The notes under the pieces are model-generated. The model saw nothing but the letters and a program-made list of their open reading frames with translations. It ran no database searches and was not told the DNA's origin. This document shows, in pieces, positions 22,949 to 34,969 of a DNA stretch of 64,000 nucleotides. Made by a program: the position numbers and the translations under genes. Position 1 is the stretch's first letter. Each line of letters starts with the position of its first letter. The stretch is from Ypsolopha sequella (lineage: Eukaryota > Arthropoda > Insecta > Lepidoptera > Ypsolophidae). The DNA lies in contig OW203990.1 of the NCBI GenBank assembly GCA_934047225.1, positions 28,065,045-28,129,044 of the forward strand, read 5' to 3'.

Positions 22949-24232
22949 CGAACTGTCACATCTGTTCGCGCTCTATAATCATTGGTTAATTGTTATCGAA
23001 ATTGATAACTGAACGGGTTAAGTATAATTTAATATATATTCTTTCCGCATCTTAACTCAGTGGGAATTCTGAGAATTATAGGAAAATTCCATGTAAGTAT
23101 CGTAAACTTGTAGGTAGTTGTCTCATTTCATTATTTCCCCAGAGGCCAGTTTGCGATGTTTTCCTTTAATTATATAATTAATCAGAATTAGCAATTATAG
23201 AGGTAATATGATCATCATTAAAATTCTCTTGTACTTGTTTCACTGGTTTCATTTTACACTTAACTACCGACCGGTTTCGGTTATTACACCACTGTGCACT
23301 GTTGTCTGCGAATTCGTCCGCGTGGAAGAAGACTATGCGGCCACGGTGTAATCCCTTGCGAATCTCGCAATAAAAAGCATCCCGTTTTTAAGTTGGATAA
23401 TAACTTATCGAACAGTGATCTCCTTTCCTTCTTTCTTTGTAATCCATGCCTCGCTGCTGAGGATCAAACAGTGGTTACCACTTCAAAACCCGTTCAGTAG
23501 TTTTTGCGTGATGCATGAAATTACGATTGTCTAAGGATATGTTCGCACTTGAAGAGACGTTACAGTTCGTAAATGGTTCAATACCCACTGAAGGCAATTT
23601 TAAAAGTTTAGTTTATATCTATAGACACCAGTTGGTAGCCGATTTAAATGTAACATAATAGGTCCGCTGGTTATCAAAATTCTACCTCTAGTGTTCTACT
23701 ATTACACTAACGATTTCGATATTCGAAATGATTAGATAATAAAACGAACATAAGACAACTTAATCATAAATATAACAGCTGTCCCAAGTGCCGGCTCCGG
23801 CACCTGAGTCACTTCTTATATTGTAAAGGTATCATTATATACATACATATACTCACGCTTATCTCCCTGAAGGGTAGGCAGCTTCCAATAATGAATAGCG
23901 CCACCTGTTGATTTTGATGTACTAAAATTTTATACGCTACAGTGCTACCAGAACCTGATGGCGCGTGGATTGGTTGTGTCCAAAATCGGAAATAACGCCG
24001 CTACCATACTCCTTGTTTCACAACTGCGCTCCCCTGTCACTGTTATTCACGCGCCATCACATCCTTGTAGCACTGTACATAACTCTAACCATAGATTTCT
24101 TATGTTTTTTTTCTTTTAAGCATTCGTTCGTGACGTGACCTTCAACGCTAGGAATTATTATTTGCTATGTAACTTCTAACTTCGAACAGTTGAAAAGTAA
24201 ATACCAAAATTATCTTCAAATGACGATGACTT
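22949..24232. other. Unassigned DNA with dispersed-repeat fragments
   Basis: 23545-23675 shares blocks with 3905-4140: TTCAATACCCACT in inverse orientation, and AATAGGTCCGCTGGTTAT in direct orientation. The mixed orientations suggest an old foldback element. No supported gene. Confidence 0.4.
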
Positions 24233-24240
24233 CTCTTACG

Positions 24241-24476
24241 CAGTGGCGTGCACAGAACTTTTTTCCGGAAAAGCAATCGAAAGGTCAAGTACGAGAATAA
24301 AAAAAATATGAAAAAATTTAAATAACACTTTTTACTCTAGGGTAGGCAGTGCCTACCCTGGCGTCATACAAACTTTCTATTTTCAAAGTGTTATTTAAAT
24401 TTTTTTATATTTTTTTTAATTCTCGTACTTGACCTTCTGATTGCTTTTCAGGAAAAAAGTTCCGTGCACGCCACTG
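24241..24476. mobile_element. hAT-type foldback MITE, copy 2
   Basis: Same termini as the copy at 6623 (CAGTGGCGTGCACAGAAC; CGTGCACGCCACTG) and a perfect 8-bp duplication CTCTTACG (24233-24240 and 24477-24484). It is 236 bp, about 26 bp shorter in the middle. Confidence 0.92.
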
Positions 24477-24540
24477 CTCTTACGATATCCGATTTTAAAT
24501 AAACAAAATCTATATTCTGCGCCAAATTAAGTTCTATCCA

Positions 24541-24720
24541 CCTGTGAAAACGATATGAAAATCTGTTCAGTAGTTTCGAAGATGTGCGCGAACAAACAAA
24601 CAAACAAACTAATAGACAGACAGACAGAAAAGAATTCTAAAAGTCGCTGATTTGTGTTCTATTACTCTTCTTTAGCCACCCCCTTTCTATTTTTATTACT
24701 TTTCTTCAATGTACAGACAC
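24541..24720 (+). mobile_element. Dispersed repeat with AAAGAATTCTAAAA core
   Basis: AAAATCTGTTCAGTAGTTTC, a CAAA/CAGA microsatellite (24594-24627), then CACCCCCTTTCTATTTT. The inverse copy is at 58552-58720, so this is a dispersed family of unknown class. Confidence 0.6.
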
Positions 24721-26589
24721 ACCTTTTATGTACAAAAATTTTATACGCTACATAATTCTGGCAAAGATTTCTCGTTTTTTTTTTAAATCGTCGTGCCGTC
24801 TATCGGCCTTCAGCGCTAGTATACTTCTAACTTCTAAGGTTCTAACAGTAGAAAAGTTAATTTCAAATCTGTTTGCCAAATATCCTTAAACCTCGACATG
24901 AAAACATTTTTTTTGAGCCATCTTTGTTTTTTTTCTGAATGGAACAACTTCTGAAGATTCTGTTAAGATAAGACTGCATTTATATTAGTCTTGGTAGAAG
25001 TACTTTTTTGTATGTAGTATTGCTAAATTCTTTTAAGAGGCTATGCGAATTTTGTTTTTGTCACTGTCACTCCAAGCGAAAAATCGCGCAGTGCGAGAGG
25101 GGCGGATTCAGGGCAAAAAAGAAAAAAAGTTGGTTTTATATTTTTATTAAAAAAACTAAAATAGCTAGCAAAATTTCAAAAATCAAATCTCTAGATATTG
25201 TTGAAACACACCTAATAAAATATGTTTGAGTTCTGTATATGGTTCCTATTCGTCAAACGAGGAAAACAAGTGTGTTTAAAGACCTCATTTCAACAATTAT
25301 TTCTATCGAGGGAAATTTATCCAAACATGTTTTCCAATTTCAAAACCCTAGATTATATAGTCAAAATACATATACCAGAAATCTAATAAAATTTTCCGTG
25401 TATTTCATGAAATACACGGAAAAGAAACACCTGTATTTTTTCGCATATCGCCTTAAATTAAGGAAGAATAAATTATGGTTTTGTGGGCACTATCCTCGTA
25501 CACCCTGCCGTTTTTAGGGTTAAATAAACATCGGAATCCCTTACTGCACGGCCTCGATATTTGTCCAAAGACATATATGTCAAAAAAACTTCAATATTTA
25601 ATAGAATTTAATAAAAAAAAATATAATACCGAAAAGACAACCACCTGAAAATTCTAAGCCTGAAAACAAGAGAGAATATAAAAATAAGAGCAGGGCAATA
25701 TCAAAAGTACCCGGAATAGAAGAGGCGAAAGAGGTGTGTCAGGATTGTAGCAGATATAAATCTGTAGTCTCGACCTACCCCTCTGGGAGACAGGCGTCAG
25801 TATATAAAATAAATATGTTAATAAATATAACGTACGATATGAAAAAACAGTTTTTTTTAAGAATTGATACACTCATGGACATATTTAAGGGAACGCAAGA
25901 AAAGGTTCGATTCAAGTTTTTAGTGACTAAGGTTTTTTTATTTTATTGGATGTTACCGTTTTGTGATTTCCTTTCGAAAAGCAGTCGCTTTGCTATCTTT
26001 ATGCAAGAATTGGGTCTAAATAGTGCATCAGGTACAAAGACGTGCTTGTGAAACATGCACGATTGAAAACATGATTTTAAAATTGTACCAGAAATACTCC
26101 TAGAAAGCACAGAAAAAGTCCTTATAGAAAACACAGGACAAGAATATTGTTTACAAATTAAAGTTTTAATTGACTCAACTAAATGTCTGGATCATGAGAG
26201 ATTTAAAACTTAAGAAAATATTAAAGGAATGTTGTCAATTACTACTCAATTAATTTTATAAGTATTTCTGAGATTAGAACTTTCAGAAAGTTAGAAAAAT
26301 ACTACTTTTAGAAAGTTTAATGCCTAAAATGAACATATACTAAAAAAAAGGAACCATGAAAAATTCTAGTAATCACACCATTTTTTGCATTCCTCTAATT
26401 TTGTCCCTGAGTGTATTTTCTTTTCCGTTTCTCGGTATGGCCTTGACTAATGCTGTGGCTTGGATATCTACCTATTAAAAGATACTAATAATTAAGCAGT
26501 AAAAATGTCATGTCTGTAAATTGAATATTTTTGCGAAATTCCAAATGAAGTGGGTTATTGGTGTTGAGGCCAAAATTACCTTTTTATAG
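24721..26589. other. AT-rich unassigned DNA
   Basis: Several 60-105 codon open frames (for example 25239-25517 and 25734-26051) lack motifs, codon bias or splice context, and I do not call them. A short perfect inverted repeat (TTTCCGTGTATTTCATGAAATACACGGAAA) lies near 25393-25422; its two halves are each under 20 bases. It may seed a small hairpin. Confidence 0.4.
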
Positions 26590-26930
26590 TTTTCGTCTGT
26601 CTGTTCCGTTTTAACTTGAGAACCACTCAACGGATTTGGATGGAGTTTTCTTTATTGTCATCGTAGTCCTGCGGGTCTACCGTGTAATTCTGATTTTCAT
26701 CAACATCAACTTGAGATTGAAATTTGACGTGCGTGCGACGACGCCCACCTAACATGCCATCTCTTTTGCACGCACGTCAAATTTCAATCTCAAGTTGATG
26801 TTGATGAAAATCAGAATTACGCGGTAGACCCGCTGCTCAATATAGGGGTGTTGAATAAATAACTACCAAGGCGAAAACTGTCTATTATTGAAAGACATTT
26901 CGACGCGAGCGAAGCCGTGAGCAAAAGCTA
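26590..26930 (+). mobile_element. Dispersed repeat interrupted by a MITE
   Basis: GTCTGTCTGTTCCGTTTTAA and CACTCAACGGATTT upstream, then AACTACCAAGGCGAAAAC downstream, match the uninterrupted order at 57695-57815. The MITE at 26667 sits between them. Confidence 0.65.
26667..26834. mobile_element. CGGGTCTACCG MITE, copy 2
   Basis: Inverted ends CGGGTCTACCG and CGGTAGACCCG with CTG on both flanks, a second case of a 3-bp duplication. Both halves carry the AACTTGAGATTGAAATTTGA block, so this copy is a more complete palindrome than the others. Confidence 0.8.
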
Positions 26931-27418
26931 CTTAGCTATAAAACCGTCAGTTGTCTATAAATATACATATAAATTCACGATATCAACAGATTTTTACATT
27001 TCTCTATAAATGTGTGGTGATCTTTTCAAGCAGATCTCATCAGTATCGAGAGAACCCTCAAGTTCGCCTCACCAGATATCTTTTCCTGTCTTAAACCAGC
27101 TTTTCGTGTTTTTGTTATTTTTGCCTTATTAAAAAGGTACATATATAGATATTTCATTATAAAATAAAATATTAATCAAACCGAAAGGGAGAAAAAAAAT
27201 TTGTTATTTAAGGTCCCTACTTATTAGCCTCTCGAAGTCGAACCAACCTGTAAGGGATAAAAATAAAGTTAGTTGCAAAAAAATAATGTCGTGTACAGTG
27301 TACGGGTTCCGTCAAAGTTTTCAAAATGTGACGTCATCAAAGAGATCTTTTATTATCATAGGGTACCATAACTTATTTAATTAACTTATGGAACATTAAA
27401 CATTATTGCTTAGTAACC
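26931..27418. other. Unassigned DNA
   Basis: AT-rich, no gene recognised. Confidence 0.4.
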
Positions 27419-27419
27419 G

Positions 27420-27764
27420 GCGGTAGCTCAGGGGTACAACGCTGGCCTCTCAATCTTGAGATCCAGGTTCGATCCCCGGTCGGGCATGCACCAATGAAAT
27501 TTTCGGAACTCATATGCATGGTGTTTGTTCTTACTTACTACTTCTGAACGGTGTAGAAAAACATCGTAAGGAAACCTGCATGCCTTAAAAAGCGTGTATT
27601 TTTGCCCGAAGTATGGCGATAAAGATCACCACTCATCATGTTGGGACGTAATAATCGTCGGTGAAACGCGGGTTTTCCAAGTGTGGACTGTGACTTAAAT
27701 TTCACAGTTTACACTCGGGACACCTCTGACACCCCTTTGGGGATTCATGTCGTGACGATGTATA
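27420..27764 (+). mobile_element. tRNA-derived SINE, best-preserved copy
   Basis: The Pol III A box TAGCTCAGGGGT (27424) and B box GGTTCGATCCCC (27467) are about 43 bp apart. Then come CATGCACCAATGAAA, the body with GTAATAATCGTCGGTGAAAC, and the tail GGATTCATGTCGTGACGATG. The head does not close a proper acceptor stem, so it is a SINE and not a tRNA gene. Confidence 0.85.
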
Positions 27765-28708
27765 TCGATATGATCGGTCTGCGATCGGCCCCATACCGTT
27801 GGCCGAAATATATCGAGTAAAAACGTACTTTTATTATTTTACTATTAATAAATAAACCAAAAAAATAAATAAAGCTTAAAAAGCACACTATGTATTTATG
27901 GACAATTATAAACAACAAAACAAACATCTCGAAGAAAATGCACTTATATACACTATTTCACACTTTATTAACTAAACTGAAATAGTGAACAAGTGTGTTT
28001 TCTTCAAGATGCTTTCCAAGCTTTACCAAGTGGCAACAATTGCAAGTATAAATTATAATAAAACAATCACTAAATGAATGAAGCTTACAATGATGCTTAC
28101 AGCTAAATTAAAACAATAAAATAAAATGAAAACAGAAGTAATTAGAAGAAACTAAAATTAACATAAAACGAACTAATTGATATTTTTATCGGCGGTCCTA
28201 CAAGTCAGCCATGAGAGAGTTTTGTTTATGTCGGATGTAAACGTTGCGCCAATGTTGTTGTTATTATCATAAATTTCGATCAACAATATCATAAAGGTTG
28301 ATAAAGCAAGCTCAAAGCCTATTAGAGGAGAAAATTTACCTACATTTTGACAACTGTGTGAGAGGTTCAACAATTTTTCTGTTTATTGCTGCTACGTGAT
28401 GCAGACAGTTTTTTCTGAAACTACACCATGTACCTGCAGTGTTTCATTGCCAATCCTATAAAGGGCTATGTGAAAGATATTCAAAGGAATCCATTTTGAA
28501 GTGATCAAGTCATGGAGGTCAATCTAAAGTTTAGATTCTAAACGAAAAACAAAATACCGTCATGGTACGCTATGTATCAAGTTAAACTACGATGCACACT
28601 TCATGATACTTCATATGTATGTTTGGTAGAAGGACTCCATCCTTAGCCACATATGTACGTATTATATATTATACGAATGCTATGAACGAAAGCATTATTT
28701 GTTATATA
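27765..28708. other. AT-rich unassigned DNA
   Basis: No supported gene; the few antisense frames of 60-66 codons have no motif. Confidence 0.4.
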
Positions 28709-28711
28709 AAC

Positions 28712-28877
28712 AGTGGGTCTACCGCGTAATTCTCATTTACATCAACATCAACTTGAGATTGAAATTTGTCGTGCGTGCGACGACGCCCGCCTAACATGCC
28801 ATCTGTTTTGCACGCGTTGAATTTCGCATGCATTTGCTTGAAGTTGATACAAATGAGAATTACGCGGTAGAGCCCCT
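28712..28877. mobile_element. GGGTCTACCG MITE, copy 3
   Basis: The left end GGGTCTACCGCGTAATTCTC and the right end GAGAATTACGCGGTAGAGCC are inverted. The right terminus passes without a break into the 25-bp tandem array. Confidence 0.85.
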
Positions 28878-29153
28878 GGTCACATTACGCGGTAGAGCCC
28901 CTGGTCACATTACGCGGTAGAGCTCCTGGTCACATTACGCGGTAGAGCCCCTGGTCACATTACGCGGTAGAGCCCCTGGTCACATTACGCGGTAGAGCCC
29001 CTGGTCACATTACGCGGTAGAGCCCCTGGTCACATTACGCGGTAGAGCCCCTGGTCACATTACGCGGTAGAGCCCCTGGTCACATTACGCGGTAGAGCCC
29101 CTGGTCACATTACGCGGTAGAGCCCCTGGTCACATTACGCGGTAGAGCCCCTG
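28860..29153 (+). repeat. 25-bp minisatellite grown from a MITE terminus
   Basis: About 11.7 nearly identical units of ATTACGCGGTAGAGCCCCT plus GGTCAC. GCGGTAGAG recurs every 25 bp from 28864 to 29139. The unit is the last ~19 bp of the MITE right end plus six flanking bases, so the array arose by tandem amplification of the element boundary. Confidence 0.92.
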
Positions 29154-29230
29154 TGAAACACTTTAAACACTTGGCACGTTTCTTTTTAATAAAATATTCA
29201 ACGCTTTCATAGTTTGTGGTATCTTCTATA

Positions 29231-29490
29231 CAAGTTGTAACAGAAAGGTGTAATCATATTTGAAGAGCTTATTCAGTCAATGGTATAGAACAACTTTTAC
29301 TGTGGAGACAACCCTGAAATCTCAAAAAAAAACTGCTCTTCTATACATTACAGCCGAGCGGAATTGCGTTTTGCTATGAAAAAGTGAATATTTTTTTCGA
29401 GATACAGCGTTTGTTCCATAGTAAAAGTTGTTCTAAACCATTGACTGAATAAGCTCTTCAAATATGGTTACACATTTCTGTTACACCTTG
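29231..29490. mobile_element. TA-flanked foldback MITE (Tc1/mariner-like)
   Basis: CAAGTTGTAACAGAAAGGTG at the left mirrors CATTTCTGTTACACCTTG at the right, with TA on each side (29229-29230 and 29491-29492). The arms are about 80 bp. TA target use points to Tc1/mariner-type mobilisation. Confidence 0.75.
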
Positions 29491-29494
29491 TATA

Positions 29495-29686
29495 CTGGGT
29501 GTTGAGATTGTTGTGGAAGCCGAAAACTGGCAATAGTACTCGTAAAATATCAACTGTTCCATAGCTACCCGACCAAAATGTATGAAATAACCGTTTTTTT
29601 TTTTTGATTTCTCAATTTTTTTTCACGTAAAGTTGTTAGTGTGTACGAGTACTATCGACTGTTTTCGGCTTCCGCAAATTCCCCTG
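29495..29686. mobile_element. Second TA-flanked foldback element
   Basis: It adjoins the previous element, sharing the TATA between them. GGAAGCCGAAAACTGGCAAT is inverted as CGACTGTTTTCGGCTTCC, and ACTCGT as ACGAGT. The right side is followed by TATA. Confidence 0.65.
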
Positions 29687-29737
29687 TATATAAAAAGAAT
29701 ACGCTGCCGGATTGACTGACTGATCTATCAACTTTGT

Positions 29738-30060
29738 GAATATATTAATAATTTGCAATATTCCGCTAAACTCTTACCATGCTATTCAAAATGCAGACTC
29801 AAGCACCGCCCGCCCTCCCGCATAAAACATGCACAAGCAAAGCAAGCAGTACGAGCACAAAATAAAGCAATCTTAAATAACAAGCAAGAAAACTTATCGA
29901 CACGTGTTTCGCCTCTAAACGAGGCATCCTCGGGATGTGTAGTCCGCCCGACCGCTCGACAGCAAAATTTTGCTATATATATTTTGATATACTCGTATTA
30001 ATATACCCACAAATTTATGATGGACTTCCGCAAATTAACGCCTTTTTCAATAAATTTTTT
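29738..30060 (+). mobile_element. Dispersed repeat, single-arm copy of the 16832 palindrome family
   Basis: It carries the arm from AATATTCCGC to CAAGAAAACTTATC, continues through CGACACGTGTTTCGCCTC and GAGGCATCCTCGGGATGTG, and ends in GATGGACTTCCGCAAATTAA. A familiar lepidopteran repeat in my memory, class unassigned. The 82-codon open frame here is not a gene. Confidence 0.7.
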
Positions 30061-30207
30061 TGATCTATCAACGTCTAGAGCTAGACCAAACGACCTAGGA
30101 ACATGACATTTGGACTGTAGGATCAGCAAAGAAGGGATTTTAGGATATTCTCACGGGATCGGGAGAAACGTGATCCACGTGAGCAACGTTAGATTTCTCT
30201 AAAGGAG

Positions 30208-30375
30208 ATCAGGGGCTCTATCGCGTAATTCTCATTTGTATCAACTTCAAGCAAATGCATGCGAAATTCAACGCGTGCAAAAGAGATGGCATGTCAGGCG
30301 GGCGTCGTCGCACGCACGTCAAATTTCAATCTCAAGTTGATGTTGATGAAAATGAGAATTACGCGGTAGACCCAC
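30208..30375. mobile_element. GGGTCTACCG MITE, copy 4
   Basis: GGGGCTCTATCGCGTAATTC at the left and GAATTACGCGGTAGACCC at the right. The interior matches copy 1 in orientation. The left end has the GGGCTCTA form also seen in the minisatellite. Confidence 0.8.
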
Positions 30376-31164
30376 AGTTTGGGATAATTATGTATTGGTC
30401 TGGTCTACTTACCACCAAGAACAGAATGGGTCCAACAAGTGCGACCCCTTTGCGACCCCAACAAGTGCGAGCCAAACAGTACATAAATACTGTTAAACGA
30501 GTCACCTGGCTCTCAAGTGCCAAGCCTTAGCTTAGTTTGAGAACCGCCGTATAAATTGTACTTAGTTAAGACTTTTTATGGAAATAAAGGAATTTTTACT
30601 TTTTTTTTTTTTTTGCACACCTTACTTCTGCCTGCACCTACAACGAAAACTTAAATACCACAACGACTGACAGATGTATTATTGAGGCTACCCAACAAGG
30701 GTTTTCTTTTATTTAACGGAACCTTGTGGTGGCGCAGCAGGGCGTTAATTTGGTAACTTGAGTGCAAAAACCTTTAACCCTTAAATGCATCTTGGATCGA
30801 AAACGGTACAAAGGTTTTATTATTGCTTATTTACATAATTGTAAGGTAAACATTATAATTATATGATTGTATGAGCTAAAAATATGTTTGGCAACAAGTT
30901 TGAATTTTTTTTTAATTTATTCGTTCATTTATTTTGCTTTCTTTTTTTTTGTACTTTCTCGCATGCAGAGAGCTTTTGGAAAAAAAGTCTAATAAATATT
31001 CTGCTTGCATATATTTATATCGTGTTTTGATGTGAAAGTTAAAAAGTGTTCAGCTTTAAAAATAATCAATAATTTTTTTTTTCTATCACTGTTTTCAATT
31101 TCGTACAAAAATAAAATCTCATGCATTTAAGGGTTAAATGACGTTGGTTATTAAAACAAACGAA
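30376..31164. other. Unassigned DNA
   Basis: A poly(T) run near 30600-30614, with GAAATAAAGGAATTTTTACT upstream, looks like an old retroposed 3' end. No gene. Confidence 0.35.
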
Positions 31165-31870
31165 TTAAAAAAAACCGGACAAGTGCGGGTCAGACTCGCG
31201 TACCTAGGGTTCCGTATTGTGGATGATAAATTAAATTTGTCATTTATTGTCGTGAATTTCTCAACCGCCTTATTTTTCCTGTATTCTTTACGTAAACAGA
31301 TATTACCGTGATTTTTTTTATATTTTTTGGTCCACTAGTTTTGGAGGTAAGGGGGAGTACATTTTTTATGATATTTCAAGGATTTCTTGAATCATATGCA
31401 ATTAAATATAGCTAAACTATATATTTTTACAATCAACTTTTTAATACCTACAATTTGATACCCATATTGTATTTTTATAAAATCCTTTTTTATTTATTTA
31501 ACTTTTTTTTTATATTTTTCATTTGTGATCAATTTTTTTAATCGCTATAAATTTCCTATTTTGGCCAGTTATGATTTATAATCGAAATTTTTTTCATATT
31601 TTTTGGTCTACCAGTTTCGGAGATAAGGGGGGTGAGACATACATATGTTTGTGGTTTCTTAAAGATTTTTCGAAACCAATGCCAGTAAATATAGTAAAAG
31701 TATATATTTTTACAATCAAATTTTTTATTTGTGCCAAATTTCATGTCTTTATCTTTAACGGTGCTAAAGTTTAACGGCTGTGACATACGGACGGACGGAC
31801 GGACAACGGAGTCTTACTGTAAAGGTTCCTTTTGTACCTTTTAGGTACGAAACCCTAATAAGAGCTGAGT
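31165..31870 (+). mobile_element. Dispersed lepidopteran repeat, copy of 1836
   Basis: It starts AAAACCGGACAAGTGCGGGT and ends TTTTAGGTACGAAACCCTAA. Alignable by eye with 1836-2530 over its length, including the shared downstream phrase GAGCTGAGTAATGTGTCCAG. Confidence 0.8.
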
Positions 31871-32089
31871 AATGTGTCCAGAGATGGCTTTTTTTTGAAT
31901 GACTTATATTATTGTTGGCCTCTTAGAATAATTACGCGTAATTATTTTGAATACCTACAATTTGATACCCATATTGTATTTTTAGGCTAATAGTTTTTAT
32001 TTTTCTCACTTTTGTTTTGGAAATATTTTGAACAATTTCAAAATTTTCATATTTTTTTTACACTCTTATATGTGGGTAAATTAATGCTA

Positions 32090-32222
32090 TTTTTGTGCCA
32101 AATTTCATGTCTTTATCTTTAACGGTGCTAAAGTTATGAGGCTGTGACATACGGACGGACGCACAATGGTGTCTCACCATAAGGTTCCTTTTGTACCTTT
32201 TAAGTGCTACGGAACCCTAAAA
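32090..32222 (+). mobile_element. Partial end of the same repeat family
   Basis: GTGCCAAATTTCATGTCTTT, GGCTGTGACATACGGACGGA and CTACGGAACCCTAA repeat the last ~130 bp of the copy at 31165. Confidence 0.7.
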
Positions 32223-33542
32223 GTCAGAAAAGCCTGTCATTCGCCTTTTTATATCGGTGATCAATATTGCAGTCCATAAATTATACTGCATGGAGCCCAA
32301 AAAATACATTTGAAATACAATGCAGATATCAAAGTATATGTACAGTAGCCGTCAATAGAAATTGTGGACTATGTAAACAAAGCACCATGTTATCTTTGTC
32401 TATGAATAGGTGAACTATCTAGAGATGGGTAAGTATGTGATTAAAATATGTTAGGTGCTTAATTAGTTTTCTTTATTTGATTCATCGCTAAAATATTCTG
32501 ATGAATCGCTAGTCAAATTGCCCACGTTAATTACAAATGGTTCCCTCACAGAGTCGTTGGCCGTATCTATTATCCCATCCAGTTCTTTAATTTTTTCTTT
32601 TACTTTTAGGACATGGGTCATTTTCAAATAAAATGACCGCCTAAAAACATGCTGTCCACTGACTTTGACCATGAATATCTCATTAGAAATATCAAAATTG
32701 TTAACTTTTTGTTCAATACTAATTATAAAACTAATTATAATACAGTTCTGATTACAAAATTTACTAAAAAGACTTCTCAAATATAATTAAAACAAAAAAT
32801 AGTCTCAAAGAAACTCAAAATTTCGTATGTCCACCCTATATACTGGCAGATTTAAACTCTAATAATTGCGGCAAATTTAACTTAATTTATAGTAAAATCA
32901 CCCTCTGTTGAAAGATAAATATCTAGGGATACAAGAATTCAAGTTAAACAAGGTGTTATAAAGGAAAAAATTAATTTATAGTCATTTACATCTTGTCTCA
33001 TGAAATCGGAGGTGGCGGAAATTTCAACTAAGTAACGGTGATTATAGTGATTAACAAACGAAAAAGCTACCAAAAAACAATGTTTTATTACGTCAAGCAA
33101 CATTGTCGATCTAAATGTCAAATATCAAGCATGCTTCCTCTTCCTTCGGTCCAAAATTCGTTACTTTCCACAGTGAGGTTGTGACCATCAAAAAATTTGT
33201 TCCCTTAAGTAGCTGTGTTTTTACTGTTAAGTTATGTTTTTCTTATTGATTCATGTTTATAAATGGGTTCCCTAATAATCAAAGATTGTTAATTGCTATT
33301 ATTTTTTCAAGTTACTCATTATGTATTGTATAAAAACATGGCTTAAACAGTTTACGATAGCTATTAGTAACATCCGTTAAGTAGCGTTATGTATATGCGG
33401 AAGGTTACTGTTACTAAATGGAATTGTAAAGCTATATCTTGATTGGAATGAAAAGAAATTAAAATAAATTGGAATTATAAGAAATTAAAATAAAGCTAAT
33501 GATAAACAACAATCTAAGTTAAGTACTGATTATTTATACAGA
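32223..33542. other. AT-rich DNA with a weak antisense frame
   Basis: An antisense frame at 32780-32463 encodes 105 residues with an acidic Ser/Glu/Asp-rich end (SDSSEYFSDESNKEN). It is unrecognised, with no partner exon that I can identify. Could be a decayed exon or chance. The short recurring motif described in the findings starts near 33022. Confidence 0.25.
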
Positions 33543-33861
33543 GTGTTAGGAAAAGTACTGCGATCATTTCAAACACGTATAGGTTTCACGTATTACATTC
33601 CAAAAAATATATTTAAAAAAAATAAAGTAAATAATAAATGAAAATAAGCTTCCTAATACCGAAATAATAAAAATAAATAAACTAGAATACTATTAATTGG
33701 GTGCATAAGAGGTGAAACGGTACTCGACCTTTTTTATGGGTCGTTATTATGAAGCTTATTTTTATTTTTTATTTTATTTATACCTATATTTTTTTCCTTT
33801 TTTCATGTATGTACACCTAAAGTAACCGAGGTTGAAAGGATCGCAGTACTTTTCCTAACAC
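33543..33861. mobile_element. Foldback element with GTGTTAGGAAAAGTACTGCG ends
   Basis: The left terminus and the right terminus CGCAGTACTTTTCCTAACAC are perfect inverted repeats of at least 22 bp. The interior is AT-rich and non-coding. Tc1/mariner-like by appearance, but a TA duplication is not clear. Confidence 0.7.
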
Positions 33862-34930
33862 CCAGTTCACTTATTACTAATTAAATTTAAATAAAACATT
33901 TAAAATAATCGAAGTTTATTATACCGTGATTATAACGCACCCTAAACAGTTCCTTTTAGTAACGCTAGTTTCACTTAAGTAACTGTCCCACCGTGATGGT
34001 ATTTAATTTTTAGTTTTTCTAAGCTTAAATATAAACTAAATACATTTTTAATAATTTTATATGGTTTATTTTTTAAAGCTTTATATTTTATCGTATAAAA
34101 ATATTGTTCAATTGCTATAGGTTTGATATAAAAGGATATTTTGTACGGTGTTACAGCACAAAAGTTACTAAATGGATCTTCCTTAGGGAAATACTCGTCA
34201 TGTGAAGTGTTACATTAATAAAGAATATTTTTTTTTGAAAATTTGTTCATTTTTAATGTGGTAAATAAAATAAATACAAACAATACTTGTTTTATTCGCA
34301 CATAAATTCAAGTTGAAAAAGTTACTAAATGGAGTTTTTTTTCCAGCACACTGCTCGAAAATATTTTTTTTCTCTTAAACGTTGTAATTTATTTACGTAT
34401 TTTTAATCAAATCATATAGTTTATTCAATAAGCTACCCAGTAATAAATATTTGAATACAAATGAAAGATTTCAAAATTATGGTGTTCCATATAAGTAACG
34501 GTCATTTTATTTGAAATACGCCCACATGAGCTACACATTTTAGAGCAACGCTGGAAGATCACACAGCTCTCGATAGAATCATACACACGTTTATGTCAAA
34601 GATTACGAAGTAACGCTGTTAAAAAAAAAATACGGAATAAAATAACATTACGAATAAAATACGTTATATTCAATTAGATTCGTACATCACCAATTTTCAA
34701 AGACAATACAGATTCGATGAGAAAAAAATATGACAGCAATCTCGACGCAGTACAGAATTGACTATTGATTCTATAATTTTCCGTAATTAACTGGTGATTA
34801 TTGAATATTTCATGATGAAATACACTGAATGACTGGTAAGACTTGATGCTTCATGATTTGGAATAATGTTCAATGAGACTCCGTGACAAATACAATGCAG
34901 ATATCAAAGTATCTGTAGTTATATTATGTC
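33862..34930. other. AT-rich DNA with recurring GTTACTAAATGGA-like motif
   Basis: Motif copies near 33949, 33968, 34164, 34322, 34484 and 34601 in both orientations. No supported gene; see findings. Confidence 0.4.
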
Positions 34931-34969
34931 ATGGGTAGATCGTAAAGTACGAAATCGAAAATCTTTCAC
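34931..34969. mobile_element. Fragment of the GAATTGGGCATAT MITE family
   Basis: GTAGATCGTAAAGTACGAAA and ATCTTTCAC match 46068-46110 of a MITE and stop exactly where the TTAA-flanked element begins at 34970. Confidence 0.55.

Noticed and set aside
25239..26051. Three overlapping open frames of 63-105 codons
   Set aside because: Low-complexity Phe/Lys/Ile/Leu content expected from AT-rich DNA, frames on both strands, no motif.
27420..27490. A tRNA gene with good A and B boxes
   Set aside because: The ends do not pair into an acceptor stem and the sequence continues into a SINE body repeated elsewhere.
32463..32780. Antisense 105-codon frame with acidic C-terminus as a gene
   Set aside because: No family, no partner exon with matching phase, AT-rich codon content like its surroundings. 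Kept only as a low-confidence remark.
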